Shown here: positions 8,400-16,590 of the stretch, one piece after another
Layout: each line of letters starts with the position of its first letter
Numbering within the stretch: position 1 is the first letter of the stretch
DNA from: Saccharicrinis sp050296935
Lineage (GTDB): Bacteria > Bacteroidota > Bacteroidia > Bacteroidales > Marinilabiliaceae
Assembly (NCBI GenBank): GCA_050296935.1
Contig: JBNKRV010000019.1
Location: 1 to 51,006, forward strand
DNA: 51,006 nucleotides
Direction of reading: 5' to 3'
Made by a program: the position numbers and the translations under genes
The notes under the pieces: model-generated
Database searches by the model: none
What the model saw: only the letters and a program-made list of their open reading frames with translations
Told to the model about the DNA's origin: nothing

Positions 8400-9183
8400 T
8401 TTAAACAACTGCAATAACTGTCCGGTTCATAATAAAGAAAACCTGGTGAAACTAGGTTTGAATATGGATGAGGTGGACTATGTGATTACGATGGCTGGGA
8501 ATCCTAATACAGGTAAAAGTACTGTTTTTAATAATTTAACCGGTTTACGACAGCATACAGGTAATTGGCCTGGTAAAACCGTTTCACGGGCTGAAGGTGG
8601 CTTTATTTATAATGAAAAGAGATATAAAGTAGTGGATCTGCCGGGCACATACTCCTTGCTTTCTACCAGTACTGATGAGGAAGTGGCCAGAGATTTTATC
8701 TTGTTCGGACAACCGGATGTAGCTGTAATTGTTGTAGATGCAACTCGTTTGGAACGAAATCTGAATCTGGTACTACAAATTTTAGAGATTACAGATCGGG
8801 CAGTATTATGCCTGAACTTAATGGATGAAGCCCGTAGGAATAATCTGGAAATTGATGAAAGAACACTTTCCAGGGAGTTGGGAATTCCTGTAATTCCGGC
8901 ATCAGCAAGAAGTAAACAGGGAATGAATGAATTATTAGCAGCGATTGAAGAGGTTGCTACAGGAAAATATATTTGTAAGCCTCATAAAATTAAAAGGCGA
9001 TCTTCTAAATTAAACCATGCTATATCCAGAATATCTGCAAAATTAGGTGAGCAATTTCCAAACCTGCCAAATAAAAACTGGGTAGCACTGAGATTACTTG
9101 AAGGTGATAATAGCATTATTGAGGCAGTCAGAAGCGGAGAATTAGGAAACCTAAACATGAGCGCACCAACAGCGCATTCTTAA
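8392..9183 (+). CDS. feoB: FeoB N-terminal GTPase domain, separate gene
   Basis: Cytosolic G-protein part of the ferrous iron transporter FeoB, 263 residues. G1 is GNPNTGKST at 36-44, followed by the switch I region (TGNWPGKTV), G3 DLPG at 82-85, G4 NLMD at 142-145 and a G5-like SAR near 171. The helical GDI-like region follows (WVALRLLEGDN). An unusual N-terminal CNNC motif (Cys7, Cys10) could bind metal or act in redox control. The reading frame ends at TAA 9181-9183, 10 bases before the permease gene in another frame, so FeoB is made as two proteins or joined by frameshifting. Confidence 0.9.
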   Translation: MNNLNNCNNCPVHNKENLVKLGLNMDEVDYVITMAGNPNTGKSTVFNNLTGLRQHTGNWPGKTVSRAEGGFIYNEKRYKVVDLPGTYSLLSTSTDEEVARDFILFGQPDVAVIVVDATRLERNLNLVLQILEITDRAVLCLNLMDEARRNNLEIDERTLSRELGIPVIPASARSKQGMNELLAAIEEVATGKYICKPHKIKRRSSKLNHAISRISAKLGEQFPNLPNKNWVALRLLEGDNSIIEAVRSGELGNLNMSAPTAHS

Positions 9184-9193
9184 AAAAGAGATT

Positions 9194-10627
9194 ATGGAGA
9201 ATTCATCTTTAAAAGAAAGAGAACAAATATTGTCAGAGGCAAATAAGGCACGGTGGGAGTTAGGTGTCGATTTTCATGATACCGTAATTGAGTCTATATA
9301 TGCTGACGCATCTGATATCGCAAGAAAAATTGTAAAACAGAATGGTGAAAAAGCTGCCTATAGTACGGACTTAAAAATTGATAAAATTGTGACAAGCCGT
9401 TGGCTTGGTTTTCCCTTGATGTTTCTAATGCTTGCTTTGGTTTTTTGGATAACCGTTGCAGGTGCCAATTATCCATCAGGAATATTGGCATCATTCTTAG
9501 TTGATTATATGCATCCGGTTTTAAAAAATGCAGCTGCAGCTATTAACATGCCATGGTGGCTTGATGGAGTTTTGATTGATGGTGCATATCTGGCCATGGC
9601 TTGGGTAATAGCGGTGATGTTACCTCCAATGGCCATATTTTTTCCACTTTTTACTTTACTCGAAGATTTAGGATATTTACCACGGGTGGCGTTTAATATG
9701 GATAGCTTGTTCCGTAAGGCCGGAGCGCATGGAAAACAAGCTCTAACCATGAGTATGGGATTTGGGTGTAATGCTGCCGGTGTTATTGCTGCACGGGTTA
9801 TTGATAGTCCTCGTGAACGATTAATCGCTATAATAACCAATAATTTTTCATTGTGTAACGGACGATGGCCTACTCAGATATTAATTGCATCTATTTTTAT
9901 TGGAGGACTTGTTCCTGCACAAATTGCAGGTGTAGTTTCTGCTGGAGCGGTTGTTGGTATTGCAGTGTTAGGAATCTTTTTTAGTCTTGTTGTTTCCTGG
10001 GGATTGAGTAAATCAGTATTAAAAGGAGAGGCCTCATCTTTTAGTCTTGAATTACCTCCATACAGGCCACCCAGAATCCTACAAACACTATATACCTCAT
10101 TAATCGACCGTACTGTTTTTGTGCTTTGGCGTGCTATTATATTTGCAGTTCCTGCTGGAATTGTAATTTGGCTAGTCGCTAATATTCATATAGGAGAATT
10201 GAGTCTGGCACAACATTTTATGGAATGGTCAGATCCTTTTGCTTTTGTATTTGGACTTAATGGAGTTATTCTATTAGCATACATCATCGCGATTCCAGCC
10301 AATGAAATAGTAATACCAACCATACTAATGTTAACAGTATTGGGTAGTGGTATGCATGACGTGGGAGCAGGGACTGGTGTGATGTTTGAACTGGACTCAA
10401 CAGGAGATACCGCAAATATTCTTCATGCAGGAGGATGGACATTGCTCACGGCTATTAACCTGATGCTATTTAGTTTGTTACATAATCCTTGTTCAACAAC
10501 TATATATACCATCTACAAAGAAACAAAAAGTGTAAAATGGACGATGGTTTCAACTTTACTTCCAATTGTTTTAGGGTTTATCGTTTGTTTTTTTACAACA
10601 CAAATTTGGTTTTTATTTGTAGGTTGA
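9194..10627 (+). CDS. feoB: FeoB membrane permease domain, separate gene
   Basis: Polytopic inner-membrane part of the ferrous iron transporter, 477 residues. The N-terminal 60 residues continue the helical linker normally found after the GTPase domain. Gate/core motifs are FPLFTLLEDLGYLPRVAF (150-167), GFGCNAAG (189-196), PRERL, NNFSLCNGRWP (216-226) and GLNGVILLAYIIAIPANEIV. With the GTPase gene the total is about 740 residues, normal for FeoB. The second gate segment differs from the E. coli-type SCSARLP; a CNGR version is, to my recollection, known from a FeoB subgroup common in Firmicutes and Bacteroidota. A start codon at 9194 is preceded by a purine-rich AAAAAAGAG. Confidence 0.92.
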   Translation: MENSSLKEREQILSEANKARWELGVDFHDTVIESIYADASDIARKIVKQNGEKAAYSTDLKIDKIVTSRWLGFPLMFLMLALVFWITVAGANYPSGILASFLVDYMHPVLKNAAAAINMPWWLDGVLIDGAYLAMAWVIAVMLPPMAIFFPLFTLLEDLGYLPRVAFNMDSLFRKAGAHGKQALTMSMGFGCNAAGVIAARVIDSPRERLIAIITNNFSLCNGRWPTQILIASIFIGGLVPAQIAGVVSAGAVVGIAVLGIFFSLVVSWGLSKSVLKGEASSFSLELPPYRPPRILQTLYTSLIDRTVFVLWRAIIFAVPAGIVIWLVANIHIGELSLAQHFMEWSDPFAFVFGLNGVILLAYIIAIPANEIVIPTILMLTVLGSGMHDVGAGTGVMFELDSTGDTANILHAGGWTLLTAINLMLFSLLHNPCSTTIYTIYKETKSVKWTMVSTLLPIVLGFIVCFFTTQIWFLFVG

Positions 10628-10633
10628 TCAATC

Positions 10634-10723
10634 ATGGAGATAATTCAGCCTTTAAAGGGAAAAGGCAAGAATGAGCTTTTGTTGGAAATCAGGAGTTTAT
10701 TGCTCTGGATGACTGTTTTTTAA
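10634..10723 (+). CDS. Possible 29-residue small ORF after feoB
   Basis: An ATG 6 bases past the feoB stop opens a 29-codon frame, basic in the middle (QPLKGKGKNELLLEIR) with a hydrophobic end. Small third genes are common in feo operons, and the spacing suits coupling. There is no clear ribosome binding site and no recognised family, so this may be chance. Confidence 0.2.
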   Translation: MEIIQPLKGKGKNELLLEIRSLLLWMTVF

Positions 10724-10764
10724 ACGGGAGATGCGATTTGTAGAGTTTTTGCAGAGATTTAATA

Positions 10765-10807
10765 AATAAAAATCCTTATAACATTAAAATTTATAAGGAT
10801 TTTTATT
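10765..10807 (+). terminator. Terminator of the feo operon
   Basis: A perfect 16-base stem (10765-10780 with 10792-10807) and an 11-base loop. The right arm includes TTTTTATT, giving a U-rich tail, while the left arm AATAAAAA would serve similarly on the other strand. Its position 138 bases after feoB fits the end of the iron cassette transcript. Confidence 0.65.
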
Positions 10808-10951
10808 TCAAACCATCAACCATAGCATCACTTTCTATTTCAATATTCCGGGTTTATATCCTTTTTTTTATCTGGAATTAATTCTTTAGAAACTATTCAG
10901 GTACAATGAGTAATGTTGGTAAAGCTTCTTTAAACCAAACATTATCTCTTC

Positions 10952-10991
10952 ATTTTATTTTTATGTTTAAAATAAAACATAAAAATAAAAT
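10952..10991. repeat. Perfect 17-base AT-rich inverted repeat
   Basis: ATTTTATTTTTATGTTT at 10952-10968 pairs without mismatch with 10975-10991 across a 6-base loop (AAAATA). It is the second long hairpin in this 721-base gap (10628-11348). A further perfect palindrome, TTTTTACGTAAAAA, sits at 11211-11224. I see no gene beyond the small ORF at 10634. Whether the hairpins act as terminators or protein sites is unknown. Confidence 0.5.
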
Positions 10992-11348
10992 CAAAACTTT
11001 CAGATAAAGAAATTACTCTGGTTCTTATTTTGTTGAAATAGCCCGTTGGGTATCTGAAAAACTAATGATTGACTAAAAACAAAAAGGTGTTTTAAATAGA
11101 TTATTATTGGTTGTACGATTGTGTTTAAATTTCACATCACCTATCAGCAGAATATGTACGGTATTATCAACGTTAAAAAAAATATATAAAAACAGGAAAC
11201 AAATTAGCTTTTTTTACGTAAAAACATATAAACCGTTACATATGGAGCTAAGTGCTAAGAAAAATTAATGGCACGGATACTACTTCAAAGCTATCGAAAT
11301 CAAACTCCGCGTCATTAATGGATGTTATAATCATTAATAAGCAGAGTC

Positions 11349-12062
11349 ATGAAAACTCGCAAAACCGTACATGCAGATTTAGAGAAAAAGAGATCCGTTT
11401 TTTTTGAACTTGGTTTGATTACAAGTTTAGCCGTTGTTATTTTTATGATGGAGTATAATTTCCGGACTAAAGAATCTGTTAATATTAGTTTTGATACAGA
11501 GGTCAGTGCAGAACAGGAAATGGTACCTATTACCCGTCAAGAGCAAAGCGTACCGCCACCACCTCCCTCTCCGGTTAAAGTGTATGATGTATTAAATATT
11601 GTAGATGATGATACAGAAATTATTGAAGATCTTGAGATTCTGGATACTGAAACAGATGAAAATCAGGAAATAGAAATTGTGGATTTTGATAATGTGGAGC
11701 TTGAAGAAGAAACCGAGGAAGCTACTGTATTTATTATAGTGGAGGAAATGCCAGTATTTCGACCTGATATTTGCAAAACACCTCAGGAAGGAAATGTTGA
11801 ATTGTTGAATTATATATCAAAATCTATACATTATCCGGTTATTGCAGCTGAAAATAACATTCAGGGTAGGGTTTATATTAATTTTGTAGTGTCAAGAACA
11901 GGAGATGTTACCAATGTTGTGGTAACAAGAGGTGTTCATCCGGAATTAGATAAAGAAGCTATTCGTGTTGTAGAAAATCTGCCAAAATTTTCTGCCGGTA
12001 AACAGCGAGGTAAACCTGTTAAAGTGCAATATTCTGTTCCTATAAATTTTATTCTGCAATAA
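11349..12062 (+). CDS. TonB-family energy transducer
   Basis: Inner-membrane protein that passes proton-motive force to outer-membrane TonB-dependent receptors. The 237 residues begin with a short cytoplasmic stretch, then one transmembrane helix (about 18-36). A periplasmic linker follows that contains VPPPPPSP near residue 68 and a very acidic region at about 85-130. The C-terminal TonB domain (about 148-237) has IHYPVIAAENNIQGRVYINFVV and ends in VQYSVPINFIL, the classic Bacteroidota pattern. No exbB or exbD lies beside it; the exbD genes of this window are 38 kb away. It is convergent with the DUF1338 gene, 27 bases apart. Confidence 0.88.
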   Translation: MKTRKTVHADLEKKRSVFFELGLITSLAVVIFMMEYNFRTKESVNISFDTEVSAEQEMVPITRQEQSVPPPPPSPVKVYDVLNIVDDDTEIIEDLEILDTETDENQEIEIVDFDNVELEEETEEATVFIIVEEMPVFRPDICKTPQEGNVELLNYISKSIHYPVIAAENNIQGRVYINFVVSRTGDVTNVVVTRGVHPELDKEAIRVVENLPKFSAGKQRGKPVKVQYSVPINFILQ

Positions 12063-12089
12063 TTTGTTGAAGCAACCGTTACAGGGTAA

Positions 12090-12893
12090 TTACTTTCTGA
12101 AATTGGTGCTCTCAAATATTTTGTCCGCAGAGCTGGCAATAAATCCTTGAAATAATTTGTTGTCGGGTTGTTTAAATCTTTCAGCAAATTCATAATAACA
12201 AGCTGGTATGGTGTATTTACCTTCAGTAAAGGATATTTCAACCTTATCCGCAAGCGTGCTGGACTGTTTTAAAAACTGTTGCTTATTTCCTTTTATGATA
12301 CCACCGGATGAATTCAATTCAAACCCATTCCGGGTGATAAAATCATTTAATTGCTCTATTGATTTAAAATTTTTTAGTTGATTAACAAAAATAGTAAAAT
12401 GGTTGGCTCTGAATCCAAATACATACATCCATGCGGCATATTCAGATTCATTTCTTAAGGTTTCATAAATTTTATATGAAGGCTTAATCCAGGGATTGTG
12501 CATAAAAATTAATTCAGAAGCTGCAGGTAAGTTTTTTAACATACTTTTGTAATGTGTTTTTAAAATTGATTGATTTTCTGAATTAAGTTCTGAAATCTCC
12601 AGTTGACTTATAAAAATCTTAGGTGCAAATTGAATTTCATCATTTTCATAGTGTTTTGCTGTCAATTTTTTTTCATTAAATCGATAATTTCCCTTTTCTT
12701 TGTATCCGAAAACTTCAAAAGCTTTGGCAAGCACATCGATATTGATTTTAGGAAAATTGTATGTTCTAAACGCAATGTGGTCGTTTACTATTTCTTCATT
12801 TATGTTTTTTAATAATGAATGAATTTTATCTGCGGATGGATTTAATGACCTATAATTATTAAATAACCTGGAAAAAGTTGCTTGCAAATCCAT
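12090..12893 (-). CDS. DUF1338 family protein
   Basis: A 267-residue cytoplasmic protein of the DUF1338 family, a VOC-like fold related to the iron-dependent 2-oxoadipate dioxygenase/decarboxylases (HglS/YdcJ). The diagnostic segment is EEIVNDHIAFRTYNFPKI (about residues 32-49), whose His is a likely metal ligand, and FGFRANHFTIFVN (about 158-170) supplies a second. The frame stays open to an ATG at 12923, but I choose 12893 because AGAAAAG precedes it by about 8 bases, while nothing suitable precedes the upstream ATG. Function in Bacteroidota is not established; a 2-oxo acid oxygenase role is an inference. Confidence 0.75.
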   Translation of the reverse strand: MDLQATFSRLFNNYRSLNPSADKIHSLLKNINEEIVNDHIAFRTYNFPKINIDVLAKAFEVFGYKEKGNYRFNEKKLTAKHYENDEIQFAPKIFISQLEISELNSENQSILKTHYKSMLKNLPAASELIFMHNPWIKPSYKIYETLRNESEYAAWMYVFGFRANHFTIFVNQLKNFKSIEQLNDFITRNGFELNSSGGIIKGNKQQFLKQSSTLADKVEISFTEGKYTIPACYYEFAERFKQPDNKLFQGFIASSADKIFESTNFRK

Positions 12894-13026
12894 AATAGTC
12901 TTTTCTATTAAATTTAACACCATTTGAATTGGATTTCAAGTTATCTGATGATAAATCAATTAGCAGGTTCATTATAAAGAATGTAGTTGAAAGCCTATCA
13001 TTATTTATAGTATGTGATAAAAAGCA

Positions 13027-13057
13027 TTGATTAAAGAAAAGATATAAAATAAATTTG
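13027..13057 (+). promoter_or_regulatory. Bacteroidota-type promoter of pta
   Basis: TTG at 13027-13029 and a perfect TAAATTTG at 13050-13057, separated by 20 bases, match the Bacteroidota -33/-7 consensus. The start would fall near 13064, leaving a leader of about 20 bases before the pta ATG. Confidence 0.55.
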
Positions 13058-13083
13058 TACTAATCATTAATAAGAACCCATAG

Positions 13084-14088
13084 ATGGAATTTACTAACAA
13101 GCTTAAGGCTAAAGCAAAAGAGGATAAAAAACGTATAGTTCTTCCTGAAGGATTGGAAGAAAGAACACTAAAAGCTGCAGATGTTATTCTGGAAGAAGAT
13201 TTTGCAGAAATTATCTTAATCGGGAATCCGGATAAGATAAAAGCTGAAGCTGCAAAATTTCATTTAAGCAATATTGAAAAAGCTACAATTGTAGATCCTC
13301 TGTTACACGAAAAGAAAGAAGAATATACTGACCTTTTGGTGGAGCTTCGGAAAAGTAAAGGTTTGACAAGAGAGAAAGCGCAGGAGCTTGTTGTAAATCC
13401 ATTGTACTTATCTACCTTAATGATTAAGAGTGGTGATGCTGATGGTGAAGTTGCTGGTGCAGAAAACTCCACAGGTGATGTGTTAAGACCTGCATTTCAA
13501 ATAGTAAAAACATTACCAGGTATTAGTGTTGTGTCAGGAGCATTTATCATGATTTTACCAAATGATGAGTTTGGAGATAATGGAATGTTAGTTTTTGCTG
13601 ATTGTGCTGTTCATCCGGATCCCACTGCTGCTGAACTAGCTGAAATAGCTGTTGTTACTGGTAAAACAACAAAATCCATTGTTGGAATTGAGCCTCGTGT
13701 TGCTATGCTAAGCTTCTCAACCAAAGGAAGTGCTAAACACGAAATGGTTGATAAAGTTGTGGAAGCTACTAAAATAGCGAAGGAGTTGGATCCAGGTTTA
13801 AAGATTGATGGTGAATTGCAAGCTGATGCTGCCATTGTGGAAGCTATCGGAGCAAAAAAAGCACCGGGAAGTGAAATTGCAGGTAAAGCTAATGTATTAG
13901 TGTTCCCAACGTTAGAAACCGGAAATATTGCTTACAAACTAGTTCAGCGTATGGCTCATGCCGAGGCAATCGGACCGGTATTACAAGGTATGGCTGCACC
14001 AATCAATGATTTATCAAGAGGTTGTTCGGTAAGTGATATTGTTAATTTGGTTGCAATAACAGCGAACCAGGCAGCAGGAACAGTTTAA
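13084..14088 (+). CDS. pta: Phosphate acetyltransferase
   Basis: Interconverts acetyl-CoA and acetyl phosphate; with AckA it yields acetate and ATP. The 334 residues form the single-domain short Pta without the N-terminal DRTGG/P-loop extension of enterobacterial enzymes. Typical segments are VLPEGLEERTL (19-29), SGDADGEVAGAENSTGDVLRPAFQI (spanning about 116-140), VEPRVAMLSFSTKGSAKHEMV-like IEPRVAMLSFSTKGS, and DGELQADAAI. It heads a plus-strand series of acyl-phosphate genes and has its own promoter. Confidence 0.95.
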   Translation: MEFTNKLKAKAKEDKKRIVLPEGLEERTLKAADVILEEDFAEIILIGNPDKIKAEAAKFHLSNIEKATIVDPLLHEKKEEYTDLLVELRKSKGLTREKAQELVVNPLYLSTLMIKSGDADGEVAGAENSTGDVLRPAFQIVKTLPGISVVSGAFIMILPNDEFGDNGMLVFADCAVHPDPTAAELAEIAVVTGKTTKSIVGIEPRVAMLSFSTKGSAKHEMVDKVVEATKIAKELDPGLKIDGELQADAAIVEAIGAKKAPGSEIAGKANVLVFPTLETGNIAYKLVQRMAHAEAIGPVLQGMAAPINDLSRGCSVSDIVNLVAITANQAAGTV

Positions 14089-14201
14089 AGTACTTTTGAT
14101 TTTAGTCAAAGTAAATCAATAATAGAAATGAGTTATTAATACGATTGGCAATAGTAACTTATTTCAACGTTATAATTGGTAAAATATAGATATATAATAT
14201 A

Positions 14202-15164
14202 ATGGCAGAAATATTGGTCGAACCTATAGAAGGATATTCATTAGGTAAAAATAAGAAAAAAGGAACAACTTTATTTTCCAAAATAGGTGTTGTAGGTTGT
14301 GGTAAAGAAGGACAAAGCATCGCCCGTATTGCAAGTTGGCATGGTATTGAGGTTGTCTTTCTGGAGCTGTCTGAGGAAAAAATTGAATCCGCAATAACTA
14401 ATATTAGTAAAGAGCTTGACAATAGAATAGAAAACTGGGGTCTTACTTCAAGTGAGAAAAAGGCCATCATGAGTCGTATTACAGGTACATTGGAATACAA
14501 AGACTTATCGGATTGTGATTTTGTTATTGAGGCTATTAGATCCGATGATAAAACAGGAGCAAGAAGTATTGATACCAGAAAGGATGTTTTCAAAAAAATT
14601 GAGAACATCGTTAGAGAAGATACAATTATTGCTACCAATTCAACTACAATTATTATTACGGAGTTAGCCTCTGAAATGAAAAAGCCGGAAAGGTGCATTA
14701 GTCTTCACTTTTTTGTTACATCTCCGGAGGCCAAGATTATTGAAGTGGTAAAAGGCTTATATACCTCCGAAGATGTATATAATAAGGTTTGTACTTTTGT
14801 TAAGCTTATTAAAAGAGATGTTGTTCCTGTGGAGGAATCAGCTGGTTTAGTGAGCGTGAGGTTGTTTGTTACTTTACTAAACGAAGCATGTCAGACATTG
14901 ATGGAAGGTATTGCAACAATGGCCGATATTGATAAGACAATGAAAGTTGGCTTAGGAATGAGATTCGGACCATTTCAAACTGCAGATATTATTGGTTTAA
15001 ATAAGATAGCTAAATGGATGGATAATTTATATGAGGAATTTGGAAATTCAAAGTATAAACCATCACCTCTGATTAAACGATTGGTAAGAGCCAAACATTT
15101 AGGAAAACAATCGGGTGAGGGATTTTATAAGTATGATGAGAAAGGAGCTGTTATAGCCGAATAG
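14202..15164 (+). CDS. 3-hydroxyacyl-CoA dehydrogenase family protein (3-hydroxybutyryl-CoA dehydrogenase-like)
   Basis: A 320-residue NAD(P)-dependent dehydrogenase. A 26-residue extension precedes the Rossmann fold, whose GxGxxG is Gly32-Gly34-Gly37. The likely catalytic dyad is His169 (SLHFF) and Glu181 (KIIEVV), and Asn227 occupies the usual LNEA site. The C-terminal helical domain ends in GKQSGEGFYKYDEKG. Departures from the usual enzyme are HFFVTSP instead of HFFNPxP and an extra basic segment near 112-128. It lies between pta and ackA, 113 and 61 bases from them. A role in butyrate formation is inferred from ptb-buk downstream; another hydroxyacyl-CoA substrate is possible. Confidence 0.8.
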   Translation: MAEILVEPIEGYSLGKNKKKGTTLFSKIGVVGCGKEGQSIARIASWHGIEVVFLELSEEKIESAITNISKELDNRIENWGLTSSEKKAIMSRITGTLEYKDLSDCDFVIEAIRSDDKTGARSIDTRKDVFKKIENIVREDTIIATNSTTIIITELASEMKKPERCISLHFFVTSPEAKIIEVVKGLYTSEDVYNKVCTFVKLIKRDVVPVEESAGLVSVRLFVTLLNEACQTLMEGIATMADIDKTMKVGLGMRFGPFQTADIIGLNKIAKWMDNLYEEFGNSKYKPSPLIKRLVRAKHLGKQSGEGFYKYDEKGAVIAE

Positions 15165-15225
15165 TTCAGGTATTTATAAGGTTTTAGTTTTAGTTAGAAA
15201 AATAGAAAAGTATTAAATCAATAAT

Positions 15226-16443
15226 ATGAAGATATTAGTTTTAAATTGTGGTAGTTCCTCAATTAAATACCAGTTGTTCAATATGGAAGATGCAAGTCAT
15301 GAAGTATTGGCAAAGGGAGGTGTTGAAAAAATCGGACTTAAAGGTTCTTTTTTAAAACACGAAAAAGAGAATGGCGAAAAAGTTTTATTAGAAGGAGAAA
15401 TTCTGGATCATCAAACAGGTATTGATTATATTCTGGGTGTATTATCTAGTAAAAAGCATGGTTGTATAACTAATCTGGAAGAGATTGATGCTGTGGGCCA
15501 TAGAGTTGTACATGGTGGTGAAACATTTAATTCAAGTGTGTTTATAACCAATGAAGTGGTGGATAAGATGAAAGAATGTATTGAATTAGCCCCCCTTCAT
15601 AACCCACCAAATCTGAGTGGTATTTCTGCAATTGATCAATTATTACCAAGTGTCCCTCAGGTTGGAGTATTTGATACAGCCTTCCATCAAACCATGCCAA
15701 AGTTCGCATACATGTATGCTATTCCATATTCATTATATCAAAAATATGGAATCCGTCGTTATGGCTTTCACGGAACTAGTCATAAATATGTTTCAGCAAG
15801 AGCTGCTGATCTTTTAGGAATTGATTATAACAAATCAAAAATCATTTCATGTCACCTGGGCAATGGAGCTTCAATTGCAGCTATTAAAAATGGTGAATCT
15901 ATGGATACTTCTATGGGTTTTACCCCGGTTGAAGGTCTGATGATGGGAACCAGAGCTGGAGATTTGGATCTTGGTGCAGCAACATTTATTATGGATAAGG
16001 AGATGATTGGTACAAAATCGGCCAGTAACTTATTTAATAAGCAAAGTGGTTTATTAGGTATTACATCAGTATCTTCTGATATGCGTGAAATAAGATCTGC
16101 AGCAGCAGAAGGCAATCAGTATGCGCAGTTAGGTCTTGAAATGTACTCATACAGAATTAAGAAGTATATAGGTTCCTATGCTGCGGCTATGGGCGGTGTT
16201 GATGCCATTATTTTTACAGGAGGTATTGGAGAAAATGCTGTATTTGTACGAGAGGATATTTGTAAGGAAATGGAGTACATGGGCATTGTGTTGGACGGCA
16301 AAAAGAATGAAACTGTATTTGGTGAAGAAGTTGTAATTAGTGCCGAAGATAGTAAGGTTAAAGTTATAGTTGTTCCAACCGATGAGGAATTAATGATAGC
16401 CAAGGATACAAAAAGAATTGTAAATGAGCTAGCAAATAGGTAG
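15226..16443 (+). CDS. ackA: Acetate kinase
   Basis: Makes ATP and acetate from acetyl phosphate. The 405 residues carry VLNCGSSSIKYQLF at the N-terminus, the VGHRVVHGGE motif, YGFHGTSHKYVS, HLGNGASIAAI, TRAGDLDLGA and FTGGIGENA, all standard for AckA. It lies 61 bases after the dehydrogenase gene and is followed by a hairpin with a T-rich tail, so the pta-dehydrogenase-ackA unit probably ends here. Confidence 0.96.
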   Translation: MKILVLNCGSSSIKYQLFNMEDASHEVLAKGGVEKIGLKGSFLKHEKENGEKVLLEGEILDHQTGIDYILGVLSSKKHGCITNLEEIDAVGHRVVHGGETFNSSVFITNEVVDKMKECIELAPLHNPPNLSGISAIDQLLPSVPQVGVFDTAFHQTMPKFAYMYAIPYSLYQKYGIRRYGFHGTSHKYVSARAADLLGIDYNKSKIISCHLGNGASIAAIKNGESMDTSMGFTPVEGLMMGTRAGDLDLGAATFIMDKEMIGTKSASNLFNKQSGLLGITSVSSDMREIRSAAAEGNQYAQLGLEMYSYRIKKYIGSYAAAMGGVDAIIFTGGIGENAVFVREDICKEMEYMGIVLDGKKNETVFGEEVVISAEDSKVKVIVVPTDEELMIAKDTKRIVNELANR

Positions 16444-16466
16444 TTAGTATTTGTTTTCGAAAAATA

Positions 16467-16512
16467 AGCCATAATGGCACGTTTATATTATCGTGTTATT
16501 ATGGCTATTTTT
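16467..16512 (+). terminator. Terminator after ackA
   Basis: AGCCATAATGGCACG (16467-16481) pairs with CGTGTTATTATGGCT (16492-16506), with two G-U pairs, and is followed by ATTTTTAT. It lies 24 bases after the ackA stop. Confidence 0.65.
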
Positions 16513-16590
16513 ATGACTTAAGTTATTGTTTTAAGTTATATTGGATCATATTTTTATAAACAAATCGAAACCGGTAAAATTGTAGTGCTT

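Noticed and set aside
9165..9215. Simple sequencing error joining the two FeoB genes
   Set aside because: The permease has its own ATG with a purine-rich site, and splitting at the linker is biologically sensible. A sequencing frameshift cannot be fully excluded, so the +1 slip is kept as a finding only.
10489..10674. 61-codon frame overlapping the feoB end
   Set aside because: Lies mostly inside the permease gene in another frame; the product has no credible features.
12893..12923. Earlier ATG of the DUF1338 gene
   Set aside because: No ribosome binding site before it, and the extra 10 residues are absent from the expected N-terminus.
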